Shown in pieces: positions 1-7,084 of a stretch of 9,177 nucleotides of DNA; the stretch's first letter is position 1, and the number at the start of each line of letters is the position of its first letter. A model generated the notes under the pieces. That model was not told the DNA's origin and did not search any database. It was given only the letters and a program-made list of their open reading frames with translations. A program made the position numbers and the translations under genes. The DNA lies in the NCBI GenBank assembly GCA_018663165.1, contig JABJES010000163.1, forward strand, positions 1-9,177, in the 5' to 3' direction. The DNA comes from Rhodospirillaceae bacterium. Lineage in GTDB: Bacteria; Pseudomonadota; Alphaproteobacteria; UBA11136.

Positions 1-1869
1 CTCGAAAAGCGTCTCGGCCCGATAATGCTCGAAGGCCGGGTGGTCTCGGCCGAACCGCGTGAAAAGGGTCTGCGGCTGCTTCTCGACGAGCTTAAATTTC
101 CAGCCTATGTGAAGGGGATTATGCCCGAGCGGGTGCGGATCGGCGGACGCAGCAAGGCCCCGGTTTTCAGCCCCGGCGATCAGGTCCGCCTTCGCGCCGT
201 GCTTTTGCCGCCGTCGGGCCCGGTGATGCCGGGCTCTTTTGATTTTCAGCGCTGGGCCTGGTTCAAGCAGATCGGTGCTTTTGGCTATAGCCTTGGGGCA
301 CCGCATCTGCTTGCCCCGTCCCCAACAGGCACACCGACCGAACTGGCTTTGTCGGGTCTGCGTATGCGGCTGGCACAACGTATCCGCGATGCTATCGGCG
401 GCGAGTCAGGTGCCATGGGGGCGGCGTTGTTGACGGGATTGCGAGGCGGCATTTCAGAGCCGGTTCTGGTTGCCATGCGGCAATCCGGTCTGGCCCATCT
501 TCTCGCCATTTCCGGTTTGCACATGGGGTTAGTTGCCGGCTTGCTGTTTTTTGCCAGTCGCGCCGGTTTTGCTGCCGTGCCAAAGCTCGCCCTTCACTAT
601 CCGATCAAGAAATGGGCGGCAATTCTCGCCGGGCTCGGCGCTCTCGCCTATCTCTTTATCTCCGGGGCGACGATCCCCACCCAGCGCGCCTTTTTGATGA
701 CGGCCCTGGTTCTGCTGGCGGTTCTTATCGACCGCACTGCCATTTCCATGCGTCTGGTGGCCTTGGCGGCGGTGATTGTCCTGCTGTTCGCCCCTGATAG
801 TCTGCTCGGGGCGAGTTTCCAGATGTCTTTTGCCGCCGTGATCGCTCTGGTCGCTGTTTATGAGGCCGGGCGAGGCAAGTTTTCGGCTCTGCGTGAGGCC
901 GGGGGTGGCGATCACCATCCCTCACTGGCTGGCCTGCGGATGGCCGGGTTTTATCTCGGCGGCGTGATGATAACGACCCTGGTTGCCAGTCTCGCCACGT
1001 CGCCTTTTGCGCTTTATCATTTCAACCGCATTGCCATTTTCGGTCTGGCGGCCAATATGATCGCCGTGCCGTTCACCGCATTGTGGATTATGCCCTGGGG
1101 CATTCTCGGCTTTCTGCTGATGCCCTTTGGCCTCGAATTTCTGGCGTTGAAACCGATGGGCTGGGGGATTGATCTGGTTATTGCCACGGCAAAAGAAGTC
1201 TCGTCCTGGCCCGGTGCCAGCCTTAATGTCGCCGCCATGGCCGATTGGGGCTTTGCCCTCATTGTTATCGGCGGCCTGTGGCTCTGCCTTTGGCGTCACC
1301 GCTGGCGACTTTTCGGCCTGCCGCTGGTTATTCTCGGTCTTCTCTCACCTCTCATAACGATGCCGCCGGACGTTCTGGTCTCCGGCGATGGCCGGTTGAT
1401 GGGTGTGCGGGGCGTAGATGATGACTGGCTGCTCAATTCCCTGAAGCGTGAGCGCCGCACGGCTGGGGACTGGCTGGAACTGACCGGGGCGACGCATGCG
1501 CTGGCCTGGCCGAAAAGCGGGATCAGTGCCGATGGTCGTCTTTCCTGTGACAGTTTGGGCTGTCTTTACCGGGCGGAGAATCAAATTGTGGCGCTGGTTA
1601 AAGGAGAGGGGGCGTTGATGGAAGATTGCCATTTCGCCGATGTTTTGATCGCCCCGGTGCCGGTGCGTATTGATTGCTCAACGCCGCGTGTCGTCATCGA
1701 CCGTTTTGATCTGTGGCGCAACGGCGCTTATGCCATCTGGCTTAATGATCAGGGGCCTTCCGGTCTGCGGGTGGAAAACGCTCGCGACCTGCGCGGCGCG
1801 CGGCCCTGGGTGCCGCAACGGGGATTTAAGAAGAAGAGGGTGGCAGGAAGAGACGGAGCCGATAGATGA
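1..1869 (+). CDS. comEC: ComEC/Rec2-family DNA-uptake channel protein, 5'-truncated by window edge
   Basis: Inner-membrane channel that carries single-stranded transforming DNA into the cytoplasm in naturally competent bacteria. The frame is open from base 1 (LEKRLGPI before the ATG at 25), so the N-terminus, including the first membrane segments, probably lies outside the window; I would not use the ATG at 25 as the start. Counting from that ATG, residues 1-100 resemble the N-terminal DUF4131 region. The Competence domain follows at about 130-420, with the hallmark SGLHMGLVAG at about 164, FQMSFAAV at about 267, and many hydrophobic helices. The C-terminal 170 residues are soluble and end with the family-like ARPWVPQ, but no HxHxDH metallo-beta-lactamase motif is present, as is usual for alphaproteobacterial ComEC. 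The stop is TGA at 1867. The gene is convergent with lexA further right. The family call is firm; whether the host is naturally transformable cannot be seen from this sequence. Confidence 0.93.
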   Translation, partial: LEKRLGPIMLEGRVVSAEPREKGLRLLLDELKFPAYVKGIMPERVRIGGRSKAPVFSPGDQVRLRAVLLPPSGPVMPGSFDFQRWAWFKQIGAFGYSLGAPHLLAPSPTGTPTELALSGLRMRLAQRIRDAIGGESGAMGAALLTGLRGGISEPVLVAMRQSGLAHLLAISGLHMGLVAGLLFFASRAGFAAVPKLALHYPIKKWAAILAGLGALAYLFISGATIPTQRAFLMTALVLLAVLIDRTAISMRLVALAAVIVLLFAPDSLLGASFQMSFAAVIALVAVYEAGRGKFSALREAGGGDHHPSLAGLRMAGFYLGGVMITTLVASLATSPFALYHFNRIAIFGLAANMIAVPFTALWIMPWGILGFLLMPFGLEFLALKPMGWGIDLVIATAKEVSSWPGASLNVAAMADWGFALIVIGGLWLCLWRHRWRLFGLPLVILGLLSPLITMPPDVLVSGDGRLMGVRGVDDDWLLNSLKRERRTAGDWLELTGATHALAWPKSGISADGRLSCDSLGCLYRAENQIVALVKGEGALMEDCHFADVLIAPVPVRIDCSTPRVVIDRFDLWRNGAYAIWLNDQGPSGLRVENARDLRGARPWVPQRGFKKKRVAGRDGADR

Positions 1870-1877
1870 CTTTACCC

Positions 1878-1883
1878 TATAAT
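1878..1883 (+). promoter_or_regulatory. Possible -10 element upstream of the cyclase gene
   Basis: A perfect TATAAT lies 9 bp after the comEC stop and about 70 bp before the cyclase ATG. At the normal 17-bp spacing upstream (inside the comEC tail) there is no recognisable TTGACA-like -35, nor is there an extended -10 TG. It is therefore a weak candidate. The 84-bp comEC-cyclase gap shows no clear terminator, so read-through from comEC is also possible. Confidence 0.25.
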
Positions 1884-1953
1884 CGTCTAGACTGGTCTGG
1901 CGATGGCTGACTGATCTTTGCCCTGCTCAACGATTGTTCAGAAAAGTCTAAAT

Positions 1954-3441
1954 ATGACAAATCGAAAAGAAACCATACGCTATTTAAAAACCGAGATTTC
2001 TGCGCTCGAATCCAGAATGGATGAGAAGAACAGCTTAATCGTGGCGCTGCGCGATCAATTGCAGAATCATGAAAATAAGACGGGCGATGAAAGGCGCACT
2101 CAGATTTTCCGGCGCGCCGCACTCGACATGGTTCCCGACGAGTCGCAGAGAGAGTTTTCAAATCTTGGGCCCGTCATGATCAAGGATATGGGCGATGCGA
2201 TGGTCGCCCTGGGGACTCGGCTGGATCATAAATTCGCGGAAATAAATGCGCTTAATGAAATTACGGAACGGGTTAATTCCGGAATGTTTTTCAGTGAAGT
2301 GCTCGACCATGTTTTTGATAATTTCAAAACGCTCATACCCTATGACCGTATTGACGTCGCCCTGATTGAACAAGGCAAATCAGGGCGTACCCTTGTTCGT
2401 GCGCAATGGAGTCGCGCCGAATACGAACTCGTCCTTCTCGGCAAGGGGTATGCCACTCCCCTCGAAGGCAGCAGTTTACAGGAAATCGCCAATAACAGGG
2501 AGCCGCGGATACTCAACAATCTGGGTGAGTATCTGGAAAGCCATCCGGAATCTCACTCCACCCGATTAATGGTGAAGGAAGGCATTCAATCCAATCTGAC
2601 TTGCCCGCTGGTCGCCCGGGGCACGGCGATAGGTTTTATTTTCTTCTCCAGTTGTCAGCCCGATGCCTACCGGGATCAGCATATTGAACTTTTTTCACAG
2701 GTCGCTGGTGAACTTGCGCTCACCCTTGAGAAAAGCAGTGCCTATGAAGACCTCTACCTGCGCAACGAATTTATCAAAAAGGTGTTCGGCCAATACGTCA
2801 CCAATGAAGTCGCCGAGGCGGTTCTCAGTAATGACGGCCCCCTGACGTTGGGCGGTGATCGCCGTAACATCACCGTGTTGATGGCCGACTTAAGGGGTTT
2901 CACGCCGATGTCGGAAAAGTTATCACCAGAAGAAGTCGTCGATACGCTCAATGTCTTTTTGGGAACGATGACGGAGGTTGTTATGAAATATGGCGGCAGC
3001 ATAGACAACTTTATCGGCGATGCTTTGATGGCTGTTTTCGGCGTTCCCGTCAATAAACCCAATGACGCGGCACGCGCCGTGGCATGTGCCGTCGAAATGC
3101 AAAATATAATGGCCGCCGTTAATGCAGAAGTTACGGGGAGAAACCTACCAGAGTTAACGATGGGAATCGGTCTCAGTTCCGGGGAGGCGGTTGCCGGAAA
3201 TATCGGCTCGGAAATGCGGGTCAAATACAGTGTTATCGGGTCTATCGTTAATTTGGCGGCCAGGATTGAAGGAATGGCGAGCGGCGGTCAGATTTTCGCA
3301 TCCGACCCCACCCATGAAGAGGTTCGCGATATCGTCCGCACGGCTGGAAGCCTGAATGTTCAGTTGAAGGGATTACCGCGACCGGTGCCGATCCATGAGA
3401 TCGTCGGTATTGGCGGGGAATACGATATCGATAAAACCTAG
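1954..3441 (+). CDS. GAF-domain class III adenylate/guanylate cyclase with altered base-specificity residue
   Basis: Cytoplasmic 495-residue cyclase predicted to make a cyclic nucleotide from ATP or GTP under control of a GAF sensor. Residues 1-45 are charged and heptad-like (probable coiled coil). About 100-255 form a GAF domain, followed by the linker VFGQYVTNEVAEAVL typical of class III cyclases. The catalytic domain runs from about 305 to 485. Both metal-binding aspartates are present (D312 in ADLRGFT, D356 in GDALMAVFG), as are the transition-state pair N433 and R437 in VNLAAR. The lysine that normally contacts adenine is N352 (DNFIGDAL), and the second base-contact position is S426 (KYSVIG). 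Substrate choice is therefore uncertain. I prefer ATG 1954, with a weak AGAAAAG upstream, over an in-frame TTG at 1918 that has no ribosome site. No membrane segment is seen. The gene is convergent with slyX. Confidence 0.92.
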   Translation: MTNRKETIRYLKTEISALESRMDEKNSLIVALRDQLQNHENKTGDERRTQIFRRAALDMVPDESQREFSNLGPVMIKDMGDAMVALGTRLDHKFAEINALNEITERVNSGMFFSEVLDHVFDNFKTLIPYDRIDVALIEQGKSGRTLVRAQWSRAEYELVLLGKGYATPLEGSSLQEIANNREPRILNNLGEYLESHPESHSTRLMVKEGIQSNLTCPLVARGTAIGFIFFSSCQPDAYRDQHIELFSQVAGELALTLEKSSAYEDLYLRNEFIKKVFGQYVTNEVAEAVLSNDGPLTLGGDRRNITVLMADLRGFTPMSEKLSPEEVVDTLNVFLGTMTEVVMKYGGSIDNFIGDALMAVFGVPVNKPNDAARAVACAVEMQNIMAAVNAEVTGRNLPELTMGIGLSSGEAVAGNIGSEMRVKYSVIGSIVNLAARIEGMASGGQIFASDPTHEEVRDIVRTAGSLNVQLKGLPRPVPIHEIVGIGGEYDIDKT

Positions 3442-3486
3442 AAGGGCATTCCACAAAGGCGATGAGTCCCCTAATTTGTCCGGCAT

Positions 3487-3504
3487 GGATCGGTTCGCCG
3501 ATTT
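3487..3504 (+). terminator. Possible weak hairpin terminator with TTCG tetraloop between cyclase and slyX
   Basis: ATCGG (3489-3493) and CCGAT (3498-3502) form a perfect 5-bp stem around a TTCG tetraloop, extendable by two G-T pairs. It is followed by TTTATTG rather than a true T tract. It sits in the 80-bp gap between the convergent cyclase and slyX genes, so a transcription-ending role for the cyclase mRNA is plausible but unproven. Confidence 0.35.
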
Positions 3505-3521
3505 ATTGCGACCTGTGCCGC

Positions 3522-3743
3522 TTAATAATGGGGCGGTGGGGCGTCCTTGGCCTGGGGGTTGCGAACATCGTCTTCCAAAGCGAGCAGACGCTCTTTGAGG
3601 CGCTCAACTTTATCGCTCAAGGCAGTGATGGTTTGGCTCTGGCCGGCGATGATGTCGCTGAGATCCTGGATCGTCCCTTCCTGGTGGGCCAGGTGGGATT
3701 CCATGTCTAAAAGCCGCTTTTCAAGCTCTGGTTTATCGCTCAT
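3522..3743 (-). CDS. slyX: SlyX family protein
   Basis: Small 73-residue protein of the SlyX family, whose molecular function is not established. The recognition features are the short length, a continuous heptad-rich helix (about residues 5-60, with repeated Leu/Ile spacing as in LSDIIAGQSQTITALSDKVERL), and the family-typical C-terminus PPPHY. It starts at ATG 3743 behind a good ribosome site, GAGGGA, about 5 nt upstream. It begins 25 bp after the stop of the SulP transporter gene on the same strand, so the two are probably co-transcribed. The coiled coil suggests self-association. No signal peptide or membrane segment is visible. Confidence 0.9.
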   Translation of the reverse strand: MSDKPELEKRLLDMESHLAHQEGTIQDLSDIIAGQSQTITALSDKVERLKERLLALEDDVRNPQAKDAPPPHY

Positions 3744-3768
3744 CTTGTTCCCTCAAACTCATCACGGC

Positions 3769-5379
3769 CTAATGGCCACCGCCGAGAATACCGGTTTTAA
3801 CGCTGTAATCGACAGCCAAAGCATAATCCGGATCATCATCGGAATCCTCCATAAGCTGGCCAGCGCGCTTAAGAAGCTGGTGGCAATCGGGGGACAGATG
3901 ACGAAGATGGAGCGTCTTTCCCAAAGCCTCGTATTTCAAGGCTAGGGCCTCAATGGCTTGCAGTGCCGATTGATCGACAACCCGGCTGTTCAGGAAATCA
4001 ACAATGATTTGATCAGGGTCGTCGTCGGGATGAAAAATCTCGGTAAACCCGTGCACTGATCCAAAAAAGAGCGGCCCCTCGATCTGATAGACTTTGGTGC
4101 CTTCCGGTGTTGATTGGGTTATTGCGTGGATACGCGCCGCATTGTTCCAGGCATAGGCAAGTGCGGACACAATCACTCCGACGACAACCGCGATGGCCAG
4201 ATCGCTCATCACCGTCACCACGGTTACCAGTCCCATCACCAGGACATCGGTCAGGGGAATACGACGAATAATGGTCAGGCTCTGCCAGGCAAATGTGCCG
4301 ACAACCACCATGAACATGACACCAACCAGGGCGGCCAGCGGGATCTGTTCGATCATACCAGATGCGACAAGAATGAAGGCAAGCAGGAACAAGGCCGCCG
4401 CAATACCGGAAAGACGGGTGCGGCCGCCAGATTTTACATTAATCATCGACTGGCCGATCATGGCGCAACCGCCCATGCCGCCGAAAAATCCGGTGACCGT
4501 ATTGGACACGCCCTGGGCGATACATTCCTGGGACGCGCCACCGCGTTTTCCGGTGATCTCGCCGACCAGGTTCAAGGTCAACAGACTTTCGATCAGCCCA
4601 ATGGCAGCAAGGATCAGGGCGAAGGGAAAGATAATTTCCAGGGTCTCAATGTTGAGGGGAACCATGGGAATGTGGAACAGCGGCAAGCCGCCTTTAATTG
4701 AGGCTAAATCACCGACCCTGGGCACATCAATGCCAAAGAAAATGACAATGGCGGCGACGATGCCAATGCCGGCAAGGGGGGCGGGAATGACACTGGTGAT
4801 TTTCGGCGCCAGCCAGATGATCGCCATGGTCAGGGCGACCAGTCCCAGCATGGTGACCAGGGGCCAGCCGGTCATCCAGATTTTGATGCCGTCGGGTCCG
4901 GGAATTTGAAACTGGGTGAGCTGGGCAAGGAAAATGACAATGGCCAGCCCGTTGACGAAACCGAGCATCACCGGATGGGGCACCAGGCGGATGAACTTTC
5001 CAAGATGGAAGATGCCAGCTAAAACCTGCAAAACCCCCATCAGGACAACTGTGGCGAACAGATATTCAATGCCGTGGATGGCGACCAGCGACACCATGAC
5101 AACGGCCAGCGCACCAGTGGCGCCTGAAATCATCCCCGGCCGTCCGCCGATCAGCGCGGTGATCAGGCCGACAATAAAGGCGGCGTAAAGACCGACAAGG
5201 GGATGAACCCCGGCGACAAAGGAAAAGGCCACGGCTTCTGGAACCAGCGCCAGGGCCACGGTCAGGCCGGAAAGAATTTCGGTCTTGATGCGCCCCGCCG
5301 ACATGACGGTGAGATCGGAAGCCTTGCCGGTGCCAAATGAAAGGCGTTCGGCAAAAGCTGAAAACAATAGCTTTTTCAA
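3769..5379 (-). CDS. SulP family inorganic anion transporter with C-terminal STAS domain
   Basis: Inner-membrane permease of the SulP (SLC26-like) family, which moves anions such as sulfate or bicarbonate; the substrate cannot be read from sequence. The 536-residue protein begins its membrane domain at about residue 30 with the family signature LVPEAVAFSFVAGVHPLVGL. It continues with GGRPGMISGATGALAVV (78-94) and GGCAMIGQSMINVKSGGRTR (302-321), and about a dozen hydrophobic segments run to about residue 415. A cytoplasmic STAS domain follows (about 428-515), with IIVDFLNSRVVDQSAL as its core strand and helix. The open frame begins at a TTG (5379) with no clear ribosome site. An ATG at 5304 (MSAGRIKTEIL) would give a 511-residue protein whose start matches where the conserved domain begins, so either start is possible. 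It is the first gene of a leftward pair with slyX and is divergent from the DUF4396 gene. Confidence 0.93.
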   Translation of the reverse strand: MKKLLFSAFAERLSFGTGKASDLTVMSAGRIKTEILSGLTVALALVPEAVAFSFVAGVHPLVGLYAAFIVGLITALIGGRPGMISGATGALAVVMVSLVAIHGIEYLFATVVLMGVLQVLAGIFHLGKFIRLVPHPVMLGFVNGLAIVIFLAQLTQFQIPGPDGIKIWMTGWPLVTMLGLVALTMAIIWLAPKITSVIPAPLAGIGIVAAIVIFFGIDVPRVGDLASIKGGLPLFHIPMVPLNIETLEIIFPFALILAAIGLIESLLTLNLVGEITGKRGGASQECIAQGVSNTVTGFFGGMGGCAMIGQSMINVKSGGRTRLSGIAAALFLLAFILVASGMIEQIPLAALVGVMFMVVVGTFAWQSLTIIRRIPLTDVLVMGLVTVVTVMSDLAIAVVVGVIVSALAYAWNNAARIHAITQSTPEGTKVYQIEGPLFFGSVHGFTEIFHPDDDPDQIIVDFLNSRVVDQSALQAIEALALKYEALGKTLHLRHLSPDCHQLLKRAGQLMEDSDDDPDYALAVDYSVKTGILGGGH

Positions 5380-5582
5380 ATGCTGCTGGTCCGTTTTGGG
5401 ATGGAGGTGGATTTAAGGACTACATAAAGCACATTGGCCTTAATGCATACTTAATCTACAAAATATTTTTTGGAGATGAGGGCAGAGGGACGTTGCCCCC
5501 CCTATTATGTTTTCTGTGCTTTGCGTTGACGCCCTTGAATGTGTAGCCTCTCAAGGCTGACGTTTCATAAAGGGGGGAGATC
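5380..5582. promoter_or_regulatory. Divergent intergenic region between SulP and DUF4396 genes, with small inverted repeats
   Basis: This 203-bp AT-richer gap must hold the promoters of both flanking genes. I could not assign a convincing -35/-10 pair for either: TTGACG at 5526 lacks a good -10 17 bp on, and TATTAT at 5503 lacks a -35. Close to the DUF4396 start, two alternative stems share bases: CCTTGA (5533-5538) with TCAAGG (5551-5556), and AGCCT (5545-5549) with AGGCT (5554-5558). They could be an operator or a leader structure. A strong purine ribosome site, AAGGGGGGAGA, ends just before ATG 5583. Confidence 0.45.
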
Positions 5583-6443
5583 ATGATCGACGGTATGTTG
5601 CTGCTCTGGTACCTGCTGACGGCGGGTTGTCTGGTTTTTCTGATTTATGACATGTTCACCAACACGCCGCTCATGGGCGTGATGAAGCTGGCCTGGTTTC
5701 TCATCGTTCTCTATTCCGGCCCCATCGGGTTATTGGTCTATCTACTTTCCTGCCGCCAGCCCTTGCCCGGTACCCATGACAGGTTTATTGCCGCCCATTG
5801 GAAGCAGACCGTCGGTTCGATCATGCATTGCGTCGCCGGTGACGCCACCGGCATCATCGTTGCCGCCGCCGCCCTTTATTATTTCACCTATCCCAACGGC
5901 ATCGACCTCATCGTCGAATATCTCACCGCTTTTGCCTTCGGACTTTTTATATTTCAGGCCCTCTTCATGAAGGACATGATGGGCGGCGATTATCTGCTTG
6001 CTGTGCGCAAAACCTTTTATGCCGAAACCGTCTCCATGAACATGGTGATGACCGGCATGATCCCGGTGATGGTTATCTTGACCGAGCATCTGCCCGGCAG
6101 TGACGACCCAACCTCGCCTCGTTTTTGGGCGGTGATGTCGATCGCTGCGACGGTGGGGGCGATTGTCGGCTATCCAGTCAATTCCTGGATGGTAAAGCGC
6201 GGCCTCAAACATGGCATGATGTCGCCGAATATGGGCGGCGATATGGGAGATATGGATATGGGCGGTGATCCCGTTCCGGCGACGAGCCCCGATCACGGGG
6301 CGGGGGGCACAGAGGGGTCAACAGAGGGCGCAGTGGGGGCGAGTGTCCCGCAAACTACTCTTGTTGCGGTGTTTGTGTTCACCGTCGCCTGCCTGTTGGC
6401 CGGTGTCTGGCTGGCCTCAAACTTCGTTGAGCTGAACTTCTAA
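5583..6443 (+). CDS. DUF4396 domain-containing integral membrane protein with Met-rich loop
   Basis: A 286-residue polytopic membrane protein of unknown function. It matches DUF4396 by SGPIGLLVYLLSCR (45-58), the invariant-looking WKQTVGSIMHCVAGDATGI (73-91), EYLTAFAFG, SMNMVMTGM and YPVNSWMVKRGLKHGMM (197-213). I count about seven hydrophobic segments: 4-24, 33-57, 84-103, 110-129, 152-167, 181-203 and 258-282. The loop at 208-238 is unusually rich in Met, Asp and Gly, with a histidine at 210 and six Met between 212 and 226; a low-complexity Gly/Thr/Ala linker precedes the last helix. The conserved H82-C83 and the Met/His loop suggest metal handling, copper being the usual ligand of such loops, but this is inference. 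It starts at ATG 5583 behind a strong AAGGGGGGAGA. It is divergent from SulP and convergent with the PilZ gene. Confidence 0.88.
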   Translation: MIDGMLLLWYLLTAGCLVFLIYDMFTNTPLMGVMKLAWFLIVLYSGPIGLLVYLLSCRQPLPGTHDRFIAAHWKQTVGSIMHCVAGDATGIIVAAAALYYFTYPNGIDLIVEYLTAFAFGLFIFQALFMKDMMGGDYLLAVRKTFYAETVSMNMVMTGMIPVMVILTEHLPGSDDPTSPRFWAVMSIAATVGAIVGYPVNSWMVKRGLKHGMMSPNMGGDMGDMDMGGDPVPATSPDHGAGGTEGSTEGAVGASVPQTTLVAVFVFTVACLLAGVWLASNFVELNF

Positions 6444-6463
6444 GTCAAAGCCAGATCGCTGGA

Positions 6464-6475
6464 TTGCCCGGGCAA
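6464..6475. repeat. 12-bp perfect palindrome in the DUF4396/PilZ convergent gap
   Basis: TTGCCCGGGCAA reads identically on both strands and lies in the 39-bp gap between two convergent stop codons. Flanking bases extend it imperfectly. As RNA it could form only a 4-bp stem with a CCGG loop, and there is no T tract, so it is a poor terminator. It could be a protein site or chance. Confidence 0.4.
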
Positions 6476-6482
6476 GATCAGA

Positions 6483-6827
6483 TCAGGCTAAATGCTGCTC
6501 CATGGCGATTCTTGCCTCGGGGTTGATTTCAGTGAAAAGCCCGGCAACTTCGCGATTGAATTTATCGACCCGGGTTAAAATGGCGCTTCCGGCAAATTCC
6601 AGAACCTTGTCCTTAAGGGGGATGCTTACCTTGATGGCGACTTTATCGCCCTCGGTGAAATCAGCCTCACCACTGACCATAAAACCGGCATGGCCCCAAT
6701 TGCGTAAATTATAGAGCCCGCCATTGATCTCCATGGTGCCGTTCTCTGGCATTTTCCTATTGGTGCAGCGGTTTTCATTTGATGTCTGCGGGCCGCCTTT
6801 GAGGGCGTTTTTTAGAAAATTGATCAT
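6483..6827 (-). CDS. PilZ-domain protein, probable c-di-GMP receptor, somewhat degenerate motif
   Basis: Small cytoplasmic protein of 114 residues. The PilZ fold is suggested by RxxxR at residues 20-24 (RCTNR), followed 19 residues later by N43-W-G-H-A-G48, which fits the second motif [DN]xSxxG except that Ser is Gly. The rest alternates short beta-like strands (KVAIKVSIPL, LEFAGSAILTRV, REVAGLFTEI) and ends in a helix, as in PilZ domains. Classical PilZ proteins bind cyclic di-GMP and pass the signal to motility, secretion or polysaccharide machinery; the partner is unknown here. I chose ATG 6827 because GGAG lies 6 nt upstream. The open frame extends to 6923, but those 32 residues are Cys/Glu-rich and unlike the family. 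It is downstream of lexA on the same strand but separated by a terminator. Confidence 0.8.
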   Translation of the reverse strand: MINFLKNALKGGPQTSNENRCTNRKMPENGTMEINGGLYNLRNWGHAGFMVSGEADFTEGDKVAIKVSIPLKDKVLEFAGSAILTRVDKFNREVAGLFTEINPEARIAMEQHLA

Positions 6828-6936
6828 TTCTTCTCCGGGGGGGCATTCATACGGTGATTCATAGAATTCATTTACCCAAGCATATTCACACATATTAATT
6901 GTAAGTATTTTGATCCTAATCAATTATTTGAATAAT

Positions 6937-6987
6937 TCTAATAAAATTATAAAAAGAAGCGAAAATTCGGCTTGTTTCTGCCGAATT
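6937..6987 (-). terminator. Rho-independent terminator downstream of lexA
   Basis: AATTCGGC (6964-6971) and GCCGAATT (6980-6987) form a perfect 8-bp stem with an 8-nt loop. Read leftward, in the direction of lexA, the stem is followed by TTTTCGC and then the T-rich run TTCTTTTTATAATTTTATT. It lies about 100 bp after the lexA stop and isolates the downstream PilZ gene. In the rightward direction no T run follows, so it works for one strand only. The 6828-7084 gap holds no other gene that I can see. Confidence 0.75.
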
Positions 6988-7084
6988 CAAGCATCATTAG
7001 TCCGTGTAAATTGTGGAATAGGGCGCCAAAAAAGGGTGCTGAAAGAAAAAGCAGCCTAAAAAATAATGCGGTTTGAAATAGCGC

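Noticed and set aside
4114..5188. Plus-strand open frames antisense to the SulP transporter.
   Set aside because: Low-complexity translations without domain features, opposite a clearly conserved membrane protein.
5337..5546. Small plus-strand frame of 69 codons spanning the SulP/DUF4396 intergenic region.
   Set aside because: It overlaps the SulP 5' end antisense, has no ribosome site and shows no family resemblance.
6828..6923. Upstream extension of the PilZ protein by 32 codons.
   Set aside because: ATG 6827 has GGAG at ideal spacing, and the extension is AT-rich and not PilZ-like.
7020..7060. A second lexA terminator formed by GCTG/CAGC around a pyrimidine loop with a nearby T run on the minus strand.
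   Set aside because: Only a 4-bp stem. The 8-bp stem at 6964-6987 followed by a T tract is far better.
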